A stretch of 64,000 nucleotides of DNA, taken from the NCBI GenBank assembly GCA_014898415.1, contig RCTD01000001.1, positions 248,001-312,000 on the forward strand. The letters run 5' to 3'. The stretch is from Stromatinia cepivora. Taxonomy: Eukaryota; Ascomycota; Leotiomycetes; Helotiales; Sclerotiniaceae. Both the position numbers and the translations under genes were made by a program. The notes beneath the pieces are model-generated. The model was not told the DNA's origin and searched no databases. It was given only the letters and a program-made list of their open reading frames with translations. Each line of letters starts with the position of its first letter. Position 1 is the stretch's first letter. Shown here piece after piece: positions 24,710-38,394 of the stretch.

Positions 24710-25967
24710 ATGAGGAGGTCGATTTGTCGAACACAAGTTGCGCAAGCTATACATAATCAATCTCGTCGTACTCTTGTACACAGTTCTCCAAGATGGCATC
24801 CTGAGTTGGCATATTCCACATCTGCGGATGTCGAAATACCACCATTTCGAAAAGATACCCTTCCATTCAAATTCGAAACTGGACTTGCGCTATTTGCCAA
24901 ACGAAAACCACGACCTTTTCCTCCTCCATTTCTATCACCCCCATCGGGATCCTTTTCCGATCCCTTGAGTACTCATCATAGGAGTCGCGATAGAAGACCT
25001 TCTGTGAACGGTGAGGTAATTAGAGGTTATACCAATGGTGATGATGCGGTCTACTCTAGTGATTACTTTATTGGCGCAAATGATGGAGTTGGCGCCTGGT
25101 CAACAAGAGAAGGCGGCCATGCAGGGTTTGTGGCTTCCTGACATCATGATTTGCTTTTGGAGGCTAATATTAATGCCAGCTTATGGTCGAGGCTAGTATT
25201 ACATTTTTGGGCTTTGGAAGTAGAAAACGATGCACGAGGATCTCGACCAGCAGGACAATACTTCGAGCCGAATCCTATTGATTATCTGCAAAAGGCATAC
25301 GAGCAAACTATTCAAGCTACTGCGAGTCCGAATAAATGGCAGGGCACAACTACAGCTACCGGAGCACAATTGCATTATAAAATCGATGATTCAGACCCTA
25401 ATGCGCCCGCTACTCCCCTCTTATACGTTACCAACATTGGTGATTCACAAGTACTAGTCATAAGACCGAAACAGCAGGAACGTATATTCAAAACTACAGA
25501 GCAATGGCATTGGTTTGACTGTCCTCGACAACTTGGTACAAATAGTCCTGATACACCCGTCAATAATGCTGTCATGAACAAGGTTGAGATCGAGGAGGAT
25601 GATGTCGTTCTTGCCATGTCTGATGGCGTTATTGACAATCTATGGGAGCATGAAATAATCGAAAGTGTCGTAAGCAGTATCCGCAAATGGGAGCAAGGTG
25701 AGGGTGGCATAAGTACTGGTGATCGACAAGGTGGGGCTGGAGGTGGCATGAAGTTTGTAGCGGATGAACTCATGAAAGCCGCGAAAGTAATCGCACAGGA
25801 TCCCTTCGCAGAAAGCCCCTTCATGGAGCATGCTGTCGAGGAAGGTCTTGCTATGGAAGGAGGTAAGTTGACGGAGACTGATGACCATGGCATTTACTAA
25901 TTCAGGGTTAGGCAAACTAGATGATATAAGTGTAGTTGCAGCGCTGTGTAAACGCAGCAACGGGTGA
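24710..25967 (+). CDS. PTC7: mitochondrial PP2C-type phosphatase Ptc7
   Basis: Mg/Mn-dependent Ser/Thr phosphatase; in yeast Ptc7 acts on the coenzyme Q synthesis machinery in mitochondria. Exons 24710..25125, 25180..25862, 25906..25967, 386 aa. The N-terminus is Arg-rich and lacks acidic residues (MRRSICRTQ...), as expected for a mitochondrial presequence. PP2C motifs in order: GANDGVGAWS (metal-binding Asp), a TGAQLHY/TNIGDSQVLV block, LAMSDGVIDNLW and LDDISVVAALC at the end. ATG 24710 is the first start of the frame. The first intron, if kept, runs straight into TGA, so the retained-intron isoform known from yeast PTC7 is not available here. Gene intact. Confidence 0.92.
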
Positions 25968-26482
25968 AGTAAGGTCGCTGCACAGCTTATTTGAGGTATA
26001 TAAGATATGACCTCGGGACTAAAGTGATTAGTAGCCGTTCGTTTGATAGCTCCCGCGCCAAGAGGCACACAGAGACAATAACATTGTCAAGGAGGAGAAC
26101 ACGAAAGCGGCGATCTTTCCTGAAGACCCCTACTCACGAGGGATGGAAATCGTGACAGGAGGTGGACATAATAAGATGCAAGGAAGCCAAGGCGTAAAGA
26201 CCATCTATGTAATGGAGGTAATTATTTAGGTAGCATATAGACATTTTTACAATATCAAGTACAAGGATGTGGTTCTAGACTTCCTAGCCAGTAGTGAGTA
26301 GGGTTTTTTTCATCGAGCTAATGATCTTAGTTCGTAGTTCATGATAGACAATCCTTATCAGCTACTGTAACCTTAAATTTATCCGATAAAAAAAATATCA
26401 AATCTCTATCATCCATCACATCCCTTACAATTACAAACATTGAATCAATCGACTTTTGAACTATCTTGTCGCACTCACAAAT
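25968..26482. other. intergenic between PTC7 and UTP23
   Basis: 3' flank of PTC7 and promoter of UTP23. No further gene. Confidence 0.5.
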
Positions 26483-27499
26483 ATGCGAGGAAAAAGGGCG
26501 AAGCAATACAAAAAGCTCATGCAGCAATATGGCATGAGCTTTGGTTTCCGCGAGGCATATCAAGTTCTTCGTGAGCTCCCCAATTTTGCGCAGCAGTACA
26601 AATACCTGTTTTCAATGACTGACTTTCCATCCCTACAGTCGACGCTGAGATCATTAAGGATGCCGATAGATTTAAAATGGACTTGGTCGGTGGTTTAGAG
26701 CGAACACTTCATGGTCAAGTTAAGCCCAGTATGCTCACTCGCCTTCACATTTTGTCGCATTAATTGCTAACATGTCCTAGTGATTACACAGTGCTCAATG
26801 CGCCATCTATACGCTGCTTTTTCAGAACCCGGAGTATCATATCTCATCGATAAAGCTAAAACGTACGAGCGACGCCGTTGTGGTCACCTTCCAGAAGATT
26901 ATCCCGAACCTCTTTCCGCCCACGAATGTATCAAAGCAGTAGTTGACGGCAAAGGCAATGGAACCAACAAGCACAGATACGTGGTGGCAAGTCAAGATAT
27001 AGAAGTCAGGAAAGCTATGAGGGCAATTCAGGGTGTGCCTTTGGTTTATATCAATAGGAGTGTTATGATTATGGAACCTATGGCAGAAACATCTACAGAG
27101 GTGAGGGAAAGGGAAGAGAAATCGAAATTTAGACAAGGCATAAAGTCAGGAAGGGCTTCGGGAAGTCTCAAGAGGAAGAGAAATGAAGGCGATGAGGACG
27201 ATGACGAAGAATCGGCAAGGAAAGACATGGGTGTGACGGAAGGTGTTGCGAAAAAGAAGAAAAATGCTCCAGGACCAAAAGGACCGAATCCATTAGCAAT
27301 GAAGAAGAAAAAGAAGGTTGAGGGGGGTAACACGAAGCCTAATGCGTCAAGTAAATTGGCCGATGCAAATGGTACAGGAGCAGATGCTTCAGAATCTGTC
27401 AAGCGAAAACGAAAACGTCTACACTCGAAAAAAAAGTCGGAGGATGGAGCTGATGGAGAAACGATAATTTCAAGTGAGAAAACGGACGAAGCAGATTGA
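26483..27499 (+). CDS. UTP23: rRNA-processing protein Utp23 (Fcf1/PIN family)
   Basis: Component of the SSU processome needed for early 18S rRNA processing and snR30 release, nucleolar. Exons 26483..26570, 26639..26728, 26781..27499, 298 aa. Starts with the family signature MRGKRAKQYKKLM...YGMSFGFREAYQVL, followed by a PIN-like domain (MITQCSMRHLYAAF; YVVASQD; GVPLVYINRSVMIMEP) with conserved Cys/His at its centre (QC-x3-H, RRRCGH). The C-terminal third is a Lys/Arg-rich nucleolar-type tail (KRKRNEG, KKKKK, KRKRKRLHSKKK). Length agrees with yeast Utp23 (254 aa) plus a longer tail. Confidence 0.93.
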
Positions 27500-28107
27500 T
27501 ATGAAAGGTAATATCAAATTTAAAAGGTTATATCGAGTAGGAAGTTGCATATAAATTAATCACTAAGTATACTCGAAAAGAATGATACCCAACTAGATGG
27601 AATTTAGCTGTATGACTGATTATTGCTGTCTGGTGTTGAAGTTTAGCAAAGAATCCGGCAAGCACGATATTGCGATTCCGAATCGTCATGTACAATTTGA
27701 CCGACCCCCTGGATTACGCCTTCAGTAGAAACAAAGAAAAACGGCCCCCAAATTCCATATCAAGTAAAACTCGAATCTATTTAAAGCGTAGCAAATAACT
27801 CCTTATCACTACTAAAGTATTTAATCTTCACTGCCCATGAGCCTCTTGAATCATTAACTGTACCGTTAAAAAGCACGCACCAATCGTTTACTGATCTTAC
27901 TCACTGGTATCACTACAAAATCCTTGTCAACTAGGACTGTGCAGAGCATCGACCTCGGAACACCTTCATGCTTCAGAATCCATGGATCTGCGCGAGAACA
28001 CATTTAAGATTTTAACAACGAATGTCTAAGTGACATTAGATGATTTATCTGTTAGAGACGCCACCTGCCCTGTGAGTCAAGGTGGTGGTCGAAGTGCTAG
28101 AAACAAT
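27500..28107. other. intergenic between UTP23 and DUF726 gene
   Basis: Promoter of the TMCO4-like gene. The coding frame is open back to 28030 but has no ATG before 28108. Confidence 0.5.
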
Positions 28108-31100
28108 ATGCCACAGAGTGATGAGACCACCACAAATGCTAAGGAAAATGGCAATGTGGGACCGGGTACAGCTGTCCAACATGGACCTCCGGAACTTGAT
28201 GATTTTGGATTGCCCCTCAAGAAGAGAGTTGATCCGGAACCGGTAGCATATGATGTTGAATCAGGGGGCGCCGAATCAGAGGATAAATCGAATCTCCCAG
28301 AGGATCGGAATGTTGAAACTGAAGAGAATGGATTGAAGAATGCAGATGTTGCTAAGGGGAATGTAGAGAAGGCAGATGTTGTCAAGATTAACGGTTCAGT
28401 TGGAGAAGAGGAGTTTAAGGATGCTCAAAAGACGCCATTGCCTGTAACACCGAATCCAGAACCCCAAGAACCTCGCGATACAACTCAGAATAATGAATTA
28501 CCAGTCCATGGTCACCCGGCCCCTCAAGAAACAGTCAAAGAATTCGATCCTACAAGCAAAGAAGATCTGGCGAAATTCTCGGAACCTGCGGCATCCGCAG
28601 AAGTAACAAAACCCAAAGAAGACTTGGACAAGAGCAGTGGCAACAACAATAGGGATGCGGTTCGCACGGTGGACAACAGACATAGTCGGGCGGAGTTAAG
28701 CCAGGGAATATCGGAATGGTCGCATCAACATACCACGGTACCTGTTCCAAAGAGCCCGCCTCAAGAAGAAGATGAATGGCAAACAATGCCAGCTTATGCC
28801 CCATACGATATTTACGATGATGATAATAGGTTAATCGCGAGGGAGGCGCATGATTCTGACGATGAGGGTGATGCATACGCAGGTTTGGGTGGCGCCGGTA
28901 GAGGGTATACTAGAGTACAACTCGATGAAGATGCTCAATCTGCGACAAGTCTAGATGAGAACACACAATACCTTTTTAATGACGTCCATGGTACTGGGGC
29001 TGGAGAACCGGAGGACGAGGAGCAGCGAGATGCACTTTCTCAAATGCAAGCCACTAAAGATCTTTTGACTGAAGGGCAAAGAATTGCATATGTTGGCATG
29101 ACTCGACTTATATTATCTAAAATGCTTGAACAACAGGAATTATTGGTAGCAGCCAAGAAGGGAAACAAAAAAGAACTACAGGTTTCAGCAGACGCCATGA
29201 AGATGTGGACCCAAAAAATGATGGTGCGACTGTATGCGCATATGGAAATTAGCACGGATGAGCAGATCATGATTGAGCAATTAGCTGAACATGGAGTAGT
29301 TCCTTCGGATTTGACCGAGACTCTCATGCAGAATGCACGAGTAAAGAATCCTATGGCCGAAAAATCCCATTCGAGCAAAGGCTCCGTTACTTCCGGTAGA
29401 AGTCCCAGAGAGTCCATCTCATCTCCGCGATTAGCACGACAATCTATACAGTCTCCACGGTTACCACAATCACCTTCAACTCCACAGACCCCTCGGCGAA
29501 ATGAGGATGAAGAACCAGCTGCAGTACCTCCACCATATCAAGAGCATGAAGGCGAAGATTTGCCTGAAGTTCGAACTCCTTCACAGCTTCCCACTACCAA
29601 GAATATTGATATCGATCTTCGTTGGACTGTTCTTTGCGATCTATTCCTAACTTTAATTGCAGACTCAGTTTATGATGCACGATCCAGAACTTTATTAGAA
29701 ATGGTTGGTGACAATATGGAAGTTTCCTGGTTGGAAATTTGTCGTTTTGAGAAAAGGGTGACTGATGCATTAGAGATGCAACAAGCAGCCGAGAAGGAGA
29801 ACTGGAATGAAGATGATCATAAAGAGAACAGAAGAAAAATGGCTCTCAAGAAAAGATATTTAATGATGGGTCTTGCTACTGTTGGTGGAAGTTTAGTTAT
29901 TGGACTTTCCGCAGGTCTCTTAGCACCCGTTATTGGAGCAGGTCTTGCTGCTGGTTTCACTACCATCGGTGTGGCAGGTACTAGTGGATTTCTTGCTGGT
30001 TCTGCAGGTGCTGCTATTATCACAACGGGTGCCGCCACTTCAGGTGGCATCATTGCAATCAAAGCTGCAAATCGTAGAACTGGAGCAGTCAAAACTTTCG
30101 AATATAGACCACTGCATAATAATAAGCGAGTCAACTTGATTATTACGGTCTCAGGATGGATGACGGGTAAAGTCGATGATGTACGATTACCATATAGTAC
30201 TGTTGATCCAATCATGGGAGACATTTATTCGGTTCTTTGGGAGCCGGAAATGCTTACGAGTATGGGAGATACCATTAATATTCTGGCGACCGAGGTAAGT
30301 TGAGTTGTCTAAGGCACTCGACAAATACTAATCTATTGTAGGCTCTAACTCAAGGTCTTCAACAAGTTCTTGGAAGCACTATTCTCATTGGTTTAATGGC
30401 TGCTTTGCAATTACCAGTTGTTTTAACTAAGCTTTCATATCTCATCGATAACCCCTGGACGGTTTCTCTTGACCGTGCAAATGCCGCAGGACTTATTCTT
30501 GCAGATTCACTTATTGATCGAAATCTTGGTACCAGACCGATCACTTTCGTGGGATATTCCCTTGGCTCCAGAGTCATTTTCTCATGTCTGAAAGAACTCG
30601 CCAGGAAAGGTGCCTATGGATTGGTTCAGAATGTTTACCTATTTGGTTCGCCTAATGTTGTGAATCAGGACGATTATTTAAAGGCTAAGTCCGTTGTGGC
30701 TGGTAGATTCGTCAACGGATACGCAAGAAATGATTGGATTCTAGGATATCTTTTCCGTCTTACTAGTGGTGGTATCAGACGTGTAGCAGGACTTGCACCA
30801 ATAGAAAATGTTCCTGGCATAGAAAATGTGGATGTCACTGATCTAGTACCGGGACATATGGCATATCGTACGGCCATGCCCAAACTTCTTCGAGAAGTGG
30901 GATGGGAGGTTGAAAGCGATGAGTTTACTGAAATCGAAGATCCAGATCCTGAAAATCATGCAGAGAGACAAAGAGAACTTATTAATGAAATAGAAGAAGC
31001 TCGAAAAGAATTTGAGAAAAAGGAGAGAGAAGGGAAAGGAAGATTTAGTTTCTTTGGTCGCAAAAAGAAATCGGCTGTTGAGCGTAAAGAATGGGAAACG

Positions 31101-31892
31101 TACGAAGAAAGTTCAAAGAACGAGCATGGTACTGACTCGAGCCGATCTGGAACAGAAGATGGGCAAGGAAACAATCATGGAGTCCTCTTTGATATTGATG
31201 CTATTCGTGCAGAAGTCGCCAGTGGAGTTGCTGCTGGTGGTACAGGCGGCCAACATGCAGAAGTTAAAGAACTCAAATCTACACTTCCACCCATGAAACT
31301 CAAATTCGGATCCTCTTCAAACAGCAACCCATCCAGTCCACGCAATTCTCTCCGGCCAACAAAAAGCGACGATGCAAGTAGCACGCTAAATGCCTATGGT
31401 TATCGTTCACCAGGCCACTCTCCTCGTCCTTCTAATGGATTTGCATCAGGCTCGACGTATTCATACTCGAATTCTCATTCCAAACAGGATCTTGCGAGGA
31501 ATTCTCCATATATGATACAAGAACCCGAAGAGGAATTAGAAATGACGTTTGATACGGCGTATCATTCACCGCCTCATTCGGCTAATGTAAGTAGTACGAG
31601 ATTACCTGAGAGGGGAAACACGAGTTTTCATTCTTTGGGACATGGTAGTGGTGGTGTTTCGTTTGGAGGTGGATTGGATGGAATGAGTAGTGCAAGACCG
31701 GAATTTACATCGTCGAGTACGCCGCCGGTAGGATTGGGGGTTGGAGGGTTAGGTGCGGGAATAGGGTTGGGATTAGGAGTAGGAGTAGGCGCTGGAATGA
31801 CATATGTGGAGGAGAAAAATGCGTGGGCGGAGGATGATGAGGATGAATTTGGGGGTGGGGGTGAGGAGGAAATCGAAATGACTTTTGCATAA
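28108..31892 (+). CDS. TMCO4/DUF726 membrane alpha/beta-hydrolase (Mil1-like)
   Basis: Integral membrane protein with a lipase-like fold; the yeast relative Mil1 (YFL034W) interacts with the AP-1R adaptor. Exons 28108..30294 and 30342..31892, 1245 aa. Residues 1-about 470 are disordered and acidic, with SPR/SPS motifs. The DUF726 core starts near LRWTVLCDLFLTLIAD. A Gly/Ala-rich hydrophobic region (about residues 585-660) can span the membrane twice. The nucleophile elbow is GYSLGS with Ser at residue 802, preceded by RPITFVG. The stretch VYLFGSPN...YARNDWILGYLFR is family-typical. A charged helix (EEARKEFEKKEREGKG), a Ser-rich tail and a Gly repeat precede the stop. The first ATG in frame was used as start. 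Complete gene. Confidence 0.9.
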
Positions 31893-31974
31893 TGGATTTT
31901 TTGGGTGGAGGTGGAGGTTTGCGTGTAGGGCATTATTGTATGTATGGGATGGGTTGATAGAATTATGGATTGGG

Positions 31975-32010
<36 letters not shown>

Positions 32011-35000
32011 AATAAGAGAAGAGGGAGGGAAAGAAAGAGATAGAATTATTGTGCATTTCTCTTGTGCATACGTGAATATATGGGCTGGGATAAGGAAGGC
32101 ATGGATGAAGGATCAAGGAAGTATAGATGGAGGAAGCATGGATGGATTGAGTCAGTGAGGTTCATTAGATAAACCTATTTACATACTCGTAGCGTATCAT
32201 ACTTGGTATTAGGCAATTAGCATAATGGTGTTTAGCGATATGGATATGTATATGGATATTATTTGTTAATATGGATATTGATATTGTTTTTTGAGCTCTG
32301 TATTTGTGTGTGTGTGTATATTCTTGGGTTGAAGGTTGAGGGTTGGAGTGAAATGGTATGAGTGGAATATATGTACATATATAGATATGTATACAAATAA
32401 AATCTTATATTACATATAAATCCCTCCCTCCACCCCTCCAATATCTATCAATCATAAACCCACCCCATCCCCCATCTCCAAACCCAATTTCGGCATCTCC
32501 ATAAGATTACATTCTCGACAACGATTAAATCAACGCACCCTCTTACCTCTTTTTTCAACATCGGGCCAGCATCTATCTATACTAAAGGTTATGATATTGA
32601 TGATGAATACTTCTGCTTGAGGGATGAATGGACTTTGTATCTCAGTCGGATTCCTCTGATCTGGTTTTTGTCTGTATTATGCGGATATAAATATAAATAT
32701 AAATTTAGATCGTGTGGTTTGGTCGTGGGAGGTGAGGGAATGATGGAGAGATGTCTAGGGGATATGATTTTTTTTCGTCAGGATGGAATTGGTGGTTGTG
32801 GGGATGAGGTGAGGGTTTTTCAATGAGGGGTGTTGTGGTATGCGTATGAGGGGCTGTTGCGAAAGGAGGCTATATACCTACCTAGACCCACCATTTGTGG
32901 AGTGAATGGATGAGAGGAGAAACAGGCGAAATGAAAGGTCGATGATAATGTAAGTAGACGGGACATGGATCGATATCGCAACTGCATTATCAATCCAGCA
33001 TATAAGAACTTAGAAGACACCTGCGATCCTTTTCTATAGAAATACAGGTTAATTATCTACTATGGCGATAAAATGACCAAGGAGAATCTAAAGATTCAAG
33101 ATACTAAATTACTAATTTCATAGCACTTTTTGATGTAGATCTTACAAGCATCCAATGGTGTTCTGTATCAACACGATAGCTCTTTCAACAGGGACACTTG
33201 CCTATCTGCACATCTGAAGCTGCAAAAGACGTGGACACTTGTATGCACGGCGCTGTCAATCTGAGTTGGAGGTCTGCAGGTGTCATAAATGGCTGTGTAT
33301 CTCACCTAGCTTTACTAAAAATCAGTCTTCAAAACAAAATGATGTCAACATTTATCTTCGGTGTCCTCCCCAAAGTTCCTTCAAACCAGAGATCCATCCG
33401 AACCCTTCAAAAATTGCATAGACACTTTTTGAAGACTCCTCGGTAAATCATTCTTCTGTTTGGAAGTTCATGGATAAAAATCATAGCGGATGGAGTTTCG
33501 TTTATGTCGTCTGTCGCTTCTCGCTGAAGAGGACTTGCTCGATCGTTCTTCCTGTTCTGTTCTGTCTATACAGGATTGAGGACAGCGGAATATTTTGGGT
33601 TGTAATTCTCGATGCTTCTTCTTTCCGTGTGGAGAAAGGGTTGGAATGCGAGGATATATTTGGATGGAATACAGATTCACTGTTATACTTACAGATATGC
33701 TCATGATCAATTGAATCATGATGATAGATATCCATGGATTGTAGCCAGAAGGAATTTTAGGTATTGATGGGTTTGATGATATTTTGTATATCTGATCATC
33801 ATGAAAAGGATCACTTTGGATGTGGCATTATCAAGAAAGAGGTTGACATTGTTGTTTTGAGACCATAGACGGTGGGGTTTTGAAGTTTCTGCCCCTCTAA
33901 TTGAGGGTGAAAGTATTGGTGGGTATTTGAAGAATTGGTGGCAATAAAGCACATATTTAAATCCATGAAAAAATCAAATGTATTTTTCCTACTTAGGTAG
34001 TCAAACTTATCTGTCTCTACTTTCAATGTTTGATAGAATTGGGAATTATCAGTATATTGGGCGGGCGGCTGTAGGTATGCAGGTGCATAGAATCTATTTT
34101 TAGATAGTAAGACGATACAACGGTAGCATATCGAAGAATTCTACCTTCACAAGTTCAAATGTCTTATTTCTCATGGACTAAGTACGATTAACTCGAATTT
34201 CCTCCCGTATATGATGCAGTTTTGCAGATCTGCATTTGATAAACGGAATAATTTATAGATTCATTTACCTGGATACTTCTCAGGGAGGAAGGTACTTACT
34301 TACCTAGTACTTCCTACTTCCTTCAATTCAGTAGTCCGATAGTAACATCTAATACAGAACAACTTCGGACCCTCTGAAGTAGTATTGAATTTCCTTGGGT
34401 TGCATTCAATTCAATTCAATACGATTAAAAATACCCCCATCCCAGGCGATCAACCATTAAGGCTTCCATCGTTCGCTGACACAAATTTAAAACCTAGATT
34501 GATGGTAAGTATGACGAGTAAGTAATTCAGAATGAGTGTGAGTTTTCATCCTTTCATTATGACGAGCCTTATGGATTAAACATGGTGGTACCACACCGTT
34601 TGTTTCTATCGTGTTGAAGGGATAGGCGTATAGTATCAATAGTTCTATCGATTGTGAATCACGAATCACTATCACCAACGCGCATCACAAACTCTGTCTC
34701 TTAAGACTAGGTCAATCCAAGGGTCCGCGTCTAATAAGGCTGTGATGAACGGGATCTAACCCCATTACCTCCCAAATCCAAATTTGCTAATTCGTACTTC
34801 CTCACTTCAGCCCCCAAACATCACACAAATTTACATACCTCATACATATATAGACACACAAACAGTTTGCGTACAACATATCAACACAGCCAGGAGAAAA
34901 TAATTGGAGGAACGAAGACGGAAAAGGGAGCGGCGCATAACCCATACACACATTCCACATTTAGTGATCCTTCACCTCCTAAACGAACCAATGAAGGGGG

Positions 35001-35447
35001 CGCTAAGAACAGCCCACAAACGTGCATGTGCATCCTGTGTTAGGATGTGAACCACCCCATCCCATTCTCACATCTCACTCTACCCATCCGCGGACTGCGC
35101 CTCCATTACATCGAGCGTGGATGCTTAATCCTGAGGTGATTGATGAGGTGAAGGATTTGGTGTAATGGATTATGTATGGAAGGGTATGGGGTGTGTTGAT
35201 CAAGTGTTGGTATATTCCCTGTTCGTGGGCTGAAAGGTCTCTTTCTTGAGGATTTTTTCTTCTTCTCTTTTTTTGGTAATTTTTTGTGTAGTTGATTGTT
35301 TTGTTTGGACGATTGATTGAATTGGGTATTGGTTTGAGAACGACAAATGCGACAAGTGTTCGCGAAATATTTGAAAATAATAAAGTGGATAAAGAGCGAG
35401 AATGTTGTGTTGATATATGGATGGGATAGGAAGTGAGAAAGCTGGAA
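31893..35447. other. 3.5-kb gene-poor region
   Basis: G-rich 3' flank of the DUF726 gene with a GA microsatellite, followed by AT-rich DNA. Many short open frames on both strands, none with domain, start context or coding bias. A C-rich to T-rich stretch at 34790-35100 probably belongs to the promoter of the gene at 35448. Confidence 0.5.
31975..32010. repeat. (GA)n microsatellite
   Basis: Thirteen uninterrupted GA units, then an imperfect extension, 80 bp after the stop codon of the DUF726 gene, so probably within its 3' UTR. Confidence 0.9.
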
Positions 35448-37203
35448 ATGATTATATCGATTGAGAGATGGAGGGTCTTGGTGGTCTGGTGCGGGTTGCT
35501 GGGCATGGTGTTGGGCCACCACGATGGGAGGAAAGATGGGCATGGCAATGAAATGGACAAGAGCTCTTCGTTGTTACCACAAATCTACACTTCTCGGGCT
35601 ACTGGCGATGAAGATCAAGGAGACTCATACTATTACCCTACCACATGGTCGTCTTTCGAACAGAATCGTATTGTGTTGCTGAACCAAAGCTACAAGCCCG
35701 ACTTCGTAGTGGGATCTCAAGGACCAATAGACGCGACAGAGCTGGCTTTATGTTATACCACCAATTTCCAAGCACCAGACCCATCCAACATATTTTATGT
35801 TATCCCTCTCACATGTAAGTAATTGTTAAGAAGATATCAGTCTCTAAATGACGGGTCTAACCAAAAATGTAGACAACTGCGATAGTTATGACCCTACTTG
35901 TCAAATCGAAGCACAAAAATCAGGAACGGCGAATTTAGAGATCAATCTCTATGATACTAATGCAAGCCTCTCCTCCATTACAAAGCCCAACTCAGCCTTC
36001 TTTCTGTGTTTCAACAATGGTAACTTCACTCATGTGGGCTTCAGCTGCGAATCTTATAGCCCATACTTCCATATATCACACAGTCTATCGCCCCTTAACC
36101 CGAGGAGAGAGGACCCAGGAGTACTAGCATCCGAAGCAGCATCTCTATCTGCTTTTGTAGCCTCGTTTACGTCCTCAATCACGAACTATGCGCCGCCTAC
36201 AGTTACGATTTCCGTCACAGCTAGCACAACAATTCTTTTGCCTTCAGGGGGAACAGTGATTCCGCCGTCAACAACGGCATCCAATACACCTATTTCAACT
36301 ACCTGGAATGCAACAGTAACAACTTCGCCTACCGCCCTACCAACTAGCACTGGCATCGACGTAGCCAATGCAATAGGTGCATCCAATGCTTCTACCTCCA
36401 AATCTAGGGGACTTTCCCTCGGCGCTAAAATCGGGATTGCCCTAGGCGTCATAATCCTCGTCTTCGTCCTTCTTCTAGCGCTTCTCCTCCTCCTCCGTCG
36501 CCGCCGCAAAAATTCCCCACCAAACCCATCCCGCACCCCCGAAAATCTCCTTCTAAATTCCTCCCTCAAAAACAACGACTCCCGCGACCTCTCCGTCGCC
36601 GAAAAACTCAATCTAACCGATCGCACCGATACAAGCACACCACTCACATCTCACGGTGTCGTTATGCCCTACGATCACGATGATGATTTACCTGCGCCGG
36701 GGAGTGCTTTTACGGCAAATACACCTGTGCCTATTAGTCCGCGACGAAGCCAGGCTGCCAATACGCTGAGGAGTGATGTGGGTAGTATGGGTATTAGTAT
36801 TGCTTCGGGGATTTCTCGTCCCGTGTCGCCCATGGGCGGTAATAATGAAGGAATAACTATAAGTCGGGAAAATAGTCACGAACGAATAGACGAACGTAGT
36901 ATTTTTGATCAGGAACCTTATACGGATAATATCAATGGAGCGAGCGCAGCAAGTGGAGCTATGGGAGTTAACGCAGCGAGTGGTGCTCTGGGAGCTATCA
37001 TAGCAGCACAAACAAGAACTCAAAGCTCAAATCTCGATATCCCGAAAGTATACAAAGGAACGCTTCAAGCGCCCTTTCTGAGCGAACCGGGGATGTCGGC
37101 AGAAGAAGTAGCGAGGTTGGAGGAGGAAGAGCGGAGGATTGATGAGGCGATTGCGGAGGCGGATGAGGAGAGGAGGAGGGCGAGGGAGGCGAGGGGTAGA
37201 TAG
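35448..37203 (+). CDS. single-pass Ser/Thr-rich cell-surface protein
   Basis: Not assigned to a named family; the layout is that of fungal wall sensors or receptors. Exons 35448..35814 and 35873..37203, 565 aa. Starting at ATG 35448 gives a signal peptide (RWRVLVVWCGLLGMVLG). The ectodomain has several Cys (LCYTTNF, PLTCYNCDSYDPTCQ, FFLCF, GFSCES), suggesting a small disulphide-bonded module. A Thr/Ser-rich stalk follows, with N-glycosylation sequons (NAT, NAS). One transmembrane helix lies at about residues 308-330 (IGIALGVIILVFVLLLALLLLL), followed by the RRRRK stop-transfer. The cytoplasmic tail has Ala/Gly repeats and ends in a highly charged helix (EEVARLEEEERRIDEAI). Function is unknown; a sensor role is inference. 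Confidence 0.8.
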
Positions 37204-38394
37204 GTAGAAAGGTGGTTTGGTTTGGTTTGTTAATTGGTGGGGATTGGATTGGGGTTTAGGTTTTTTGTGTGAAATAAGTGCAATAAGTGCAATACTACTC
37301 TATTTTACTGTAGGGAGTACTTCGTATGAGTGGATGAGGGGGTGATGGTGTGTTTTGCGATTTGGTATCGTGGTTTATTTAGTATACTGGTATACTAGTA
37401 CTATCTTATTATATATATTTATTTATTTATATTTATATTTATTTATTCACATCTATTTGTAACGCGATCATTTATACATACATACTCATATACCTCATAT
37501 ACCTCATATACCTCATATACCTCATATACCTCACCTTAATCACCATTCATTGTTCATATACTAGCTAGTACTTATCACATATATTCCAATCATTTTCCCT
37601 CCCCCCACTTGATTTCCCAAAATTCTTCGAATTTGAATGAAAGACTTCAAGAAAGAAAGAAAAAGATAAAAAAAAAAAAAAAAAAGCTAGTAAGGGAAAC
37701 GGGACTGGGAATTGAAACCTGAAACCTGAAGCTTATCGTCTAGAAGAGAGGATAAATGATGAATTTATGTTTATACTGTGCATGAGCTGAGCATGAGCTA
37801 AGCATCATTAGCTAGATTAGATTTAAAGAGGAGAATATTTAGAAATTTAGAAAAGCTTCAAGTAATTTATATTATTATTATTATTACATTATGGAACTTG
37901 ATAATAACTCTGTTTTGTCCTGTGAGAGTATTGAAATTTAGTATGGATATTTATGTGTATGTGTATGTGTATGTGTATGTGCGATTTGAGTAGTGGATGA
38001 ATATATGGGAGCTAGTTTAAATGCTTGGGAGAGAAGAAGAGAAGAAGAGTTGTTAGGTGATTATAATGTATTGTTTCCTAGTGATGCTGCTGTGGATTTT
38101 AGAGGGTGGAATGGTGATGGTAACTATGAAACATCTTGTCATGAAATGCTGAAGCTTCCCAAGTATTTTGCATTTCAGGACCACGGGGTATATCACAAAA
38201 TCACAAACACTGGGAGCAAATATCAAGAGCAAATATCAAGAGCATACACCGGGAGATTTCTGAATGTAAGGATTTGACGAATTAGAGAACGAAAGGTCTG
38301 TCAATGGAAAGATTGGAATGAGAAGTCGTCAGTGTATGTTAAAACTACTGAACTGCCTGTCATATCATTGACTTTGACAACATATTTCACACAT
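37204..38394. other. AT-rich intergenic with microsatellites
   Basis: 3' flanks of two convergent genes. Contains ATTT-type runs (37379-37445), a decamer array, an A18 run at 37668-37685 and a TGTATG hexamer array at 37953-37981. The tandem 13-mer GAGCAAATATCAA lies near 38214-38240. An open frame at 37993-38277 is not supported as a gene. Confidence 0.6.
37485..37535. repeat. tandem decamer CTCATATACC array
   Basis: About five head-to-tail copies of a 10-bp unit with almost no divergence, in the AT-rich 3' intergenic region. Too short and too regular for a CRISPR array; an ordinary minisatellite. Confidence 0.9.

Noticed and set aside
33198..33735. Overlapping 60-83 codon frames on both strands
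   Set aside because: Same length distribution as random AT-rich DNA; no motif or consistent splice model.
37485..37535. CRISPR-like short tandem repeat
   Set aside because: Units are directly abutting 10-mers without spacers in a fungal genome; a plain minisatellite.
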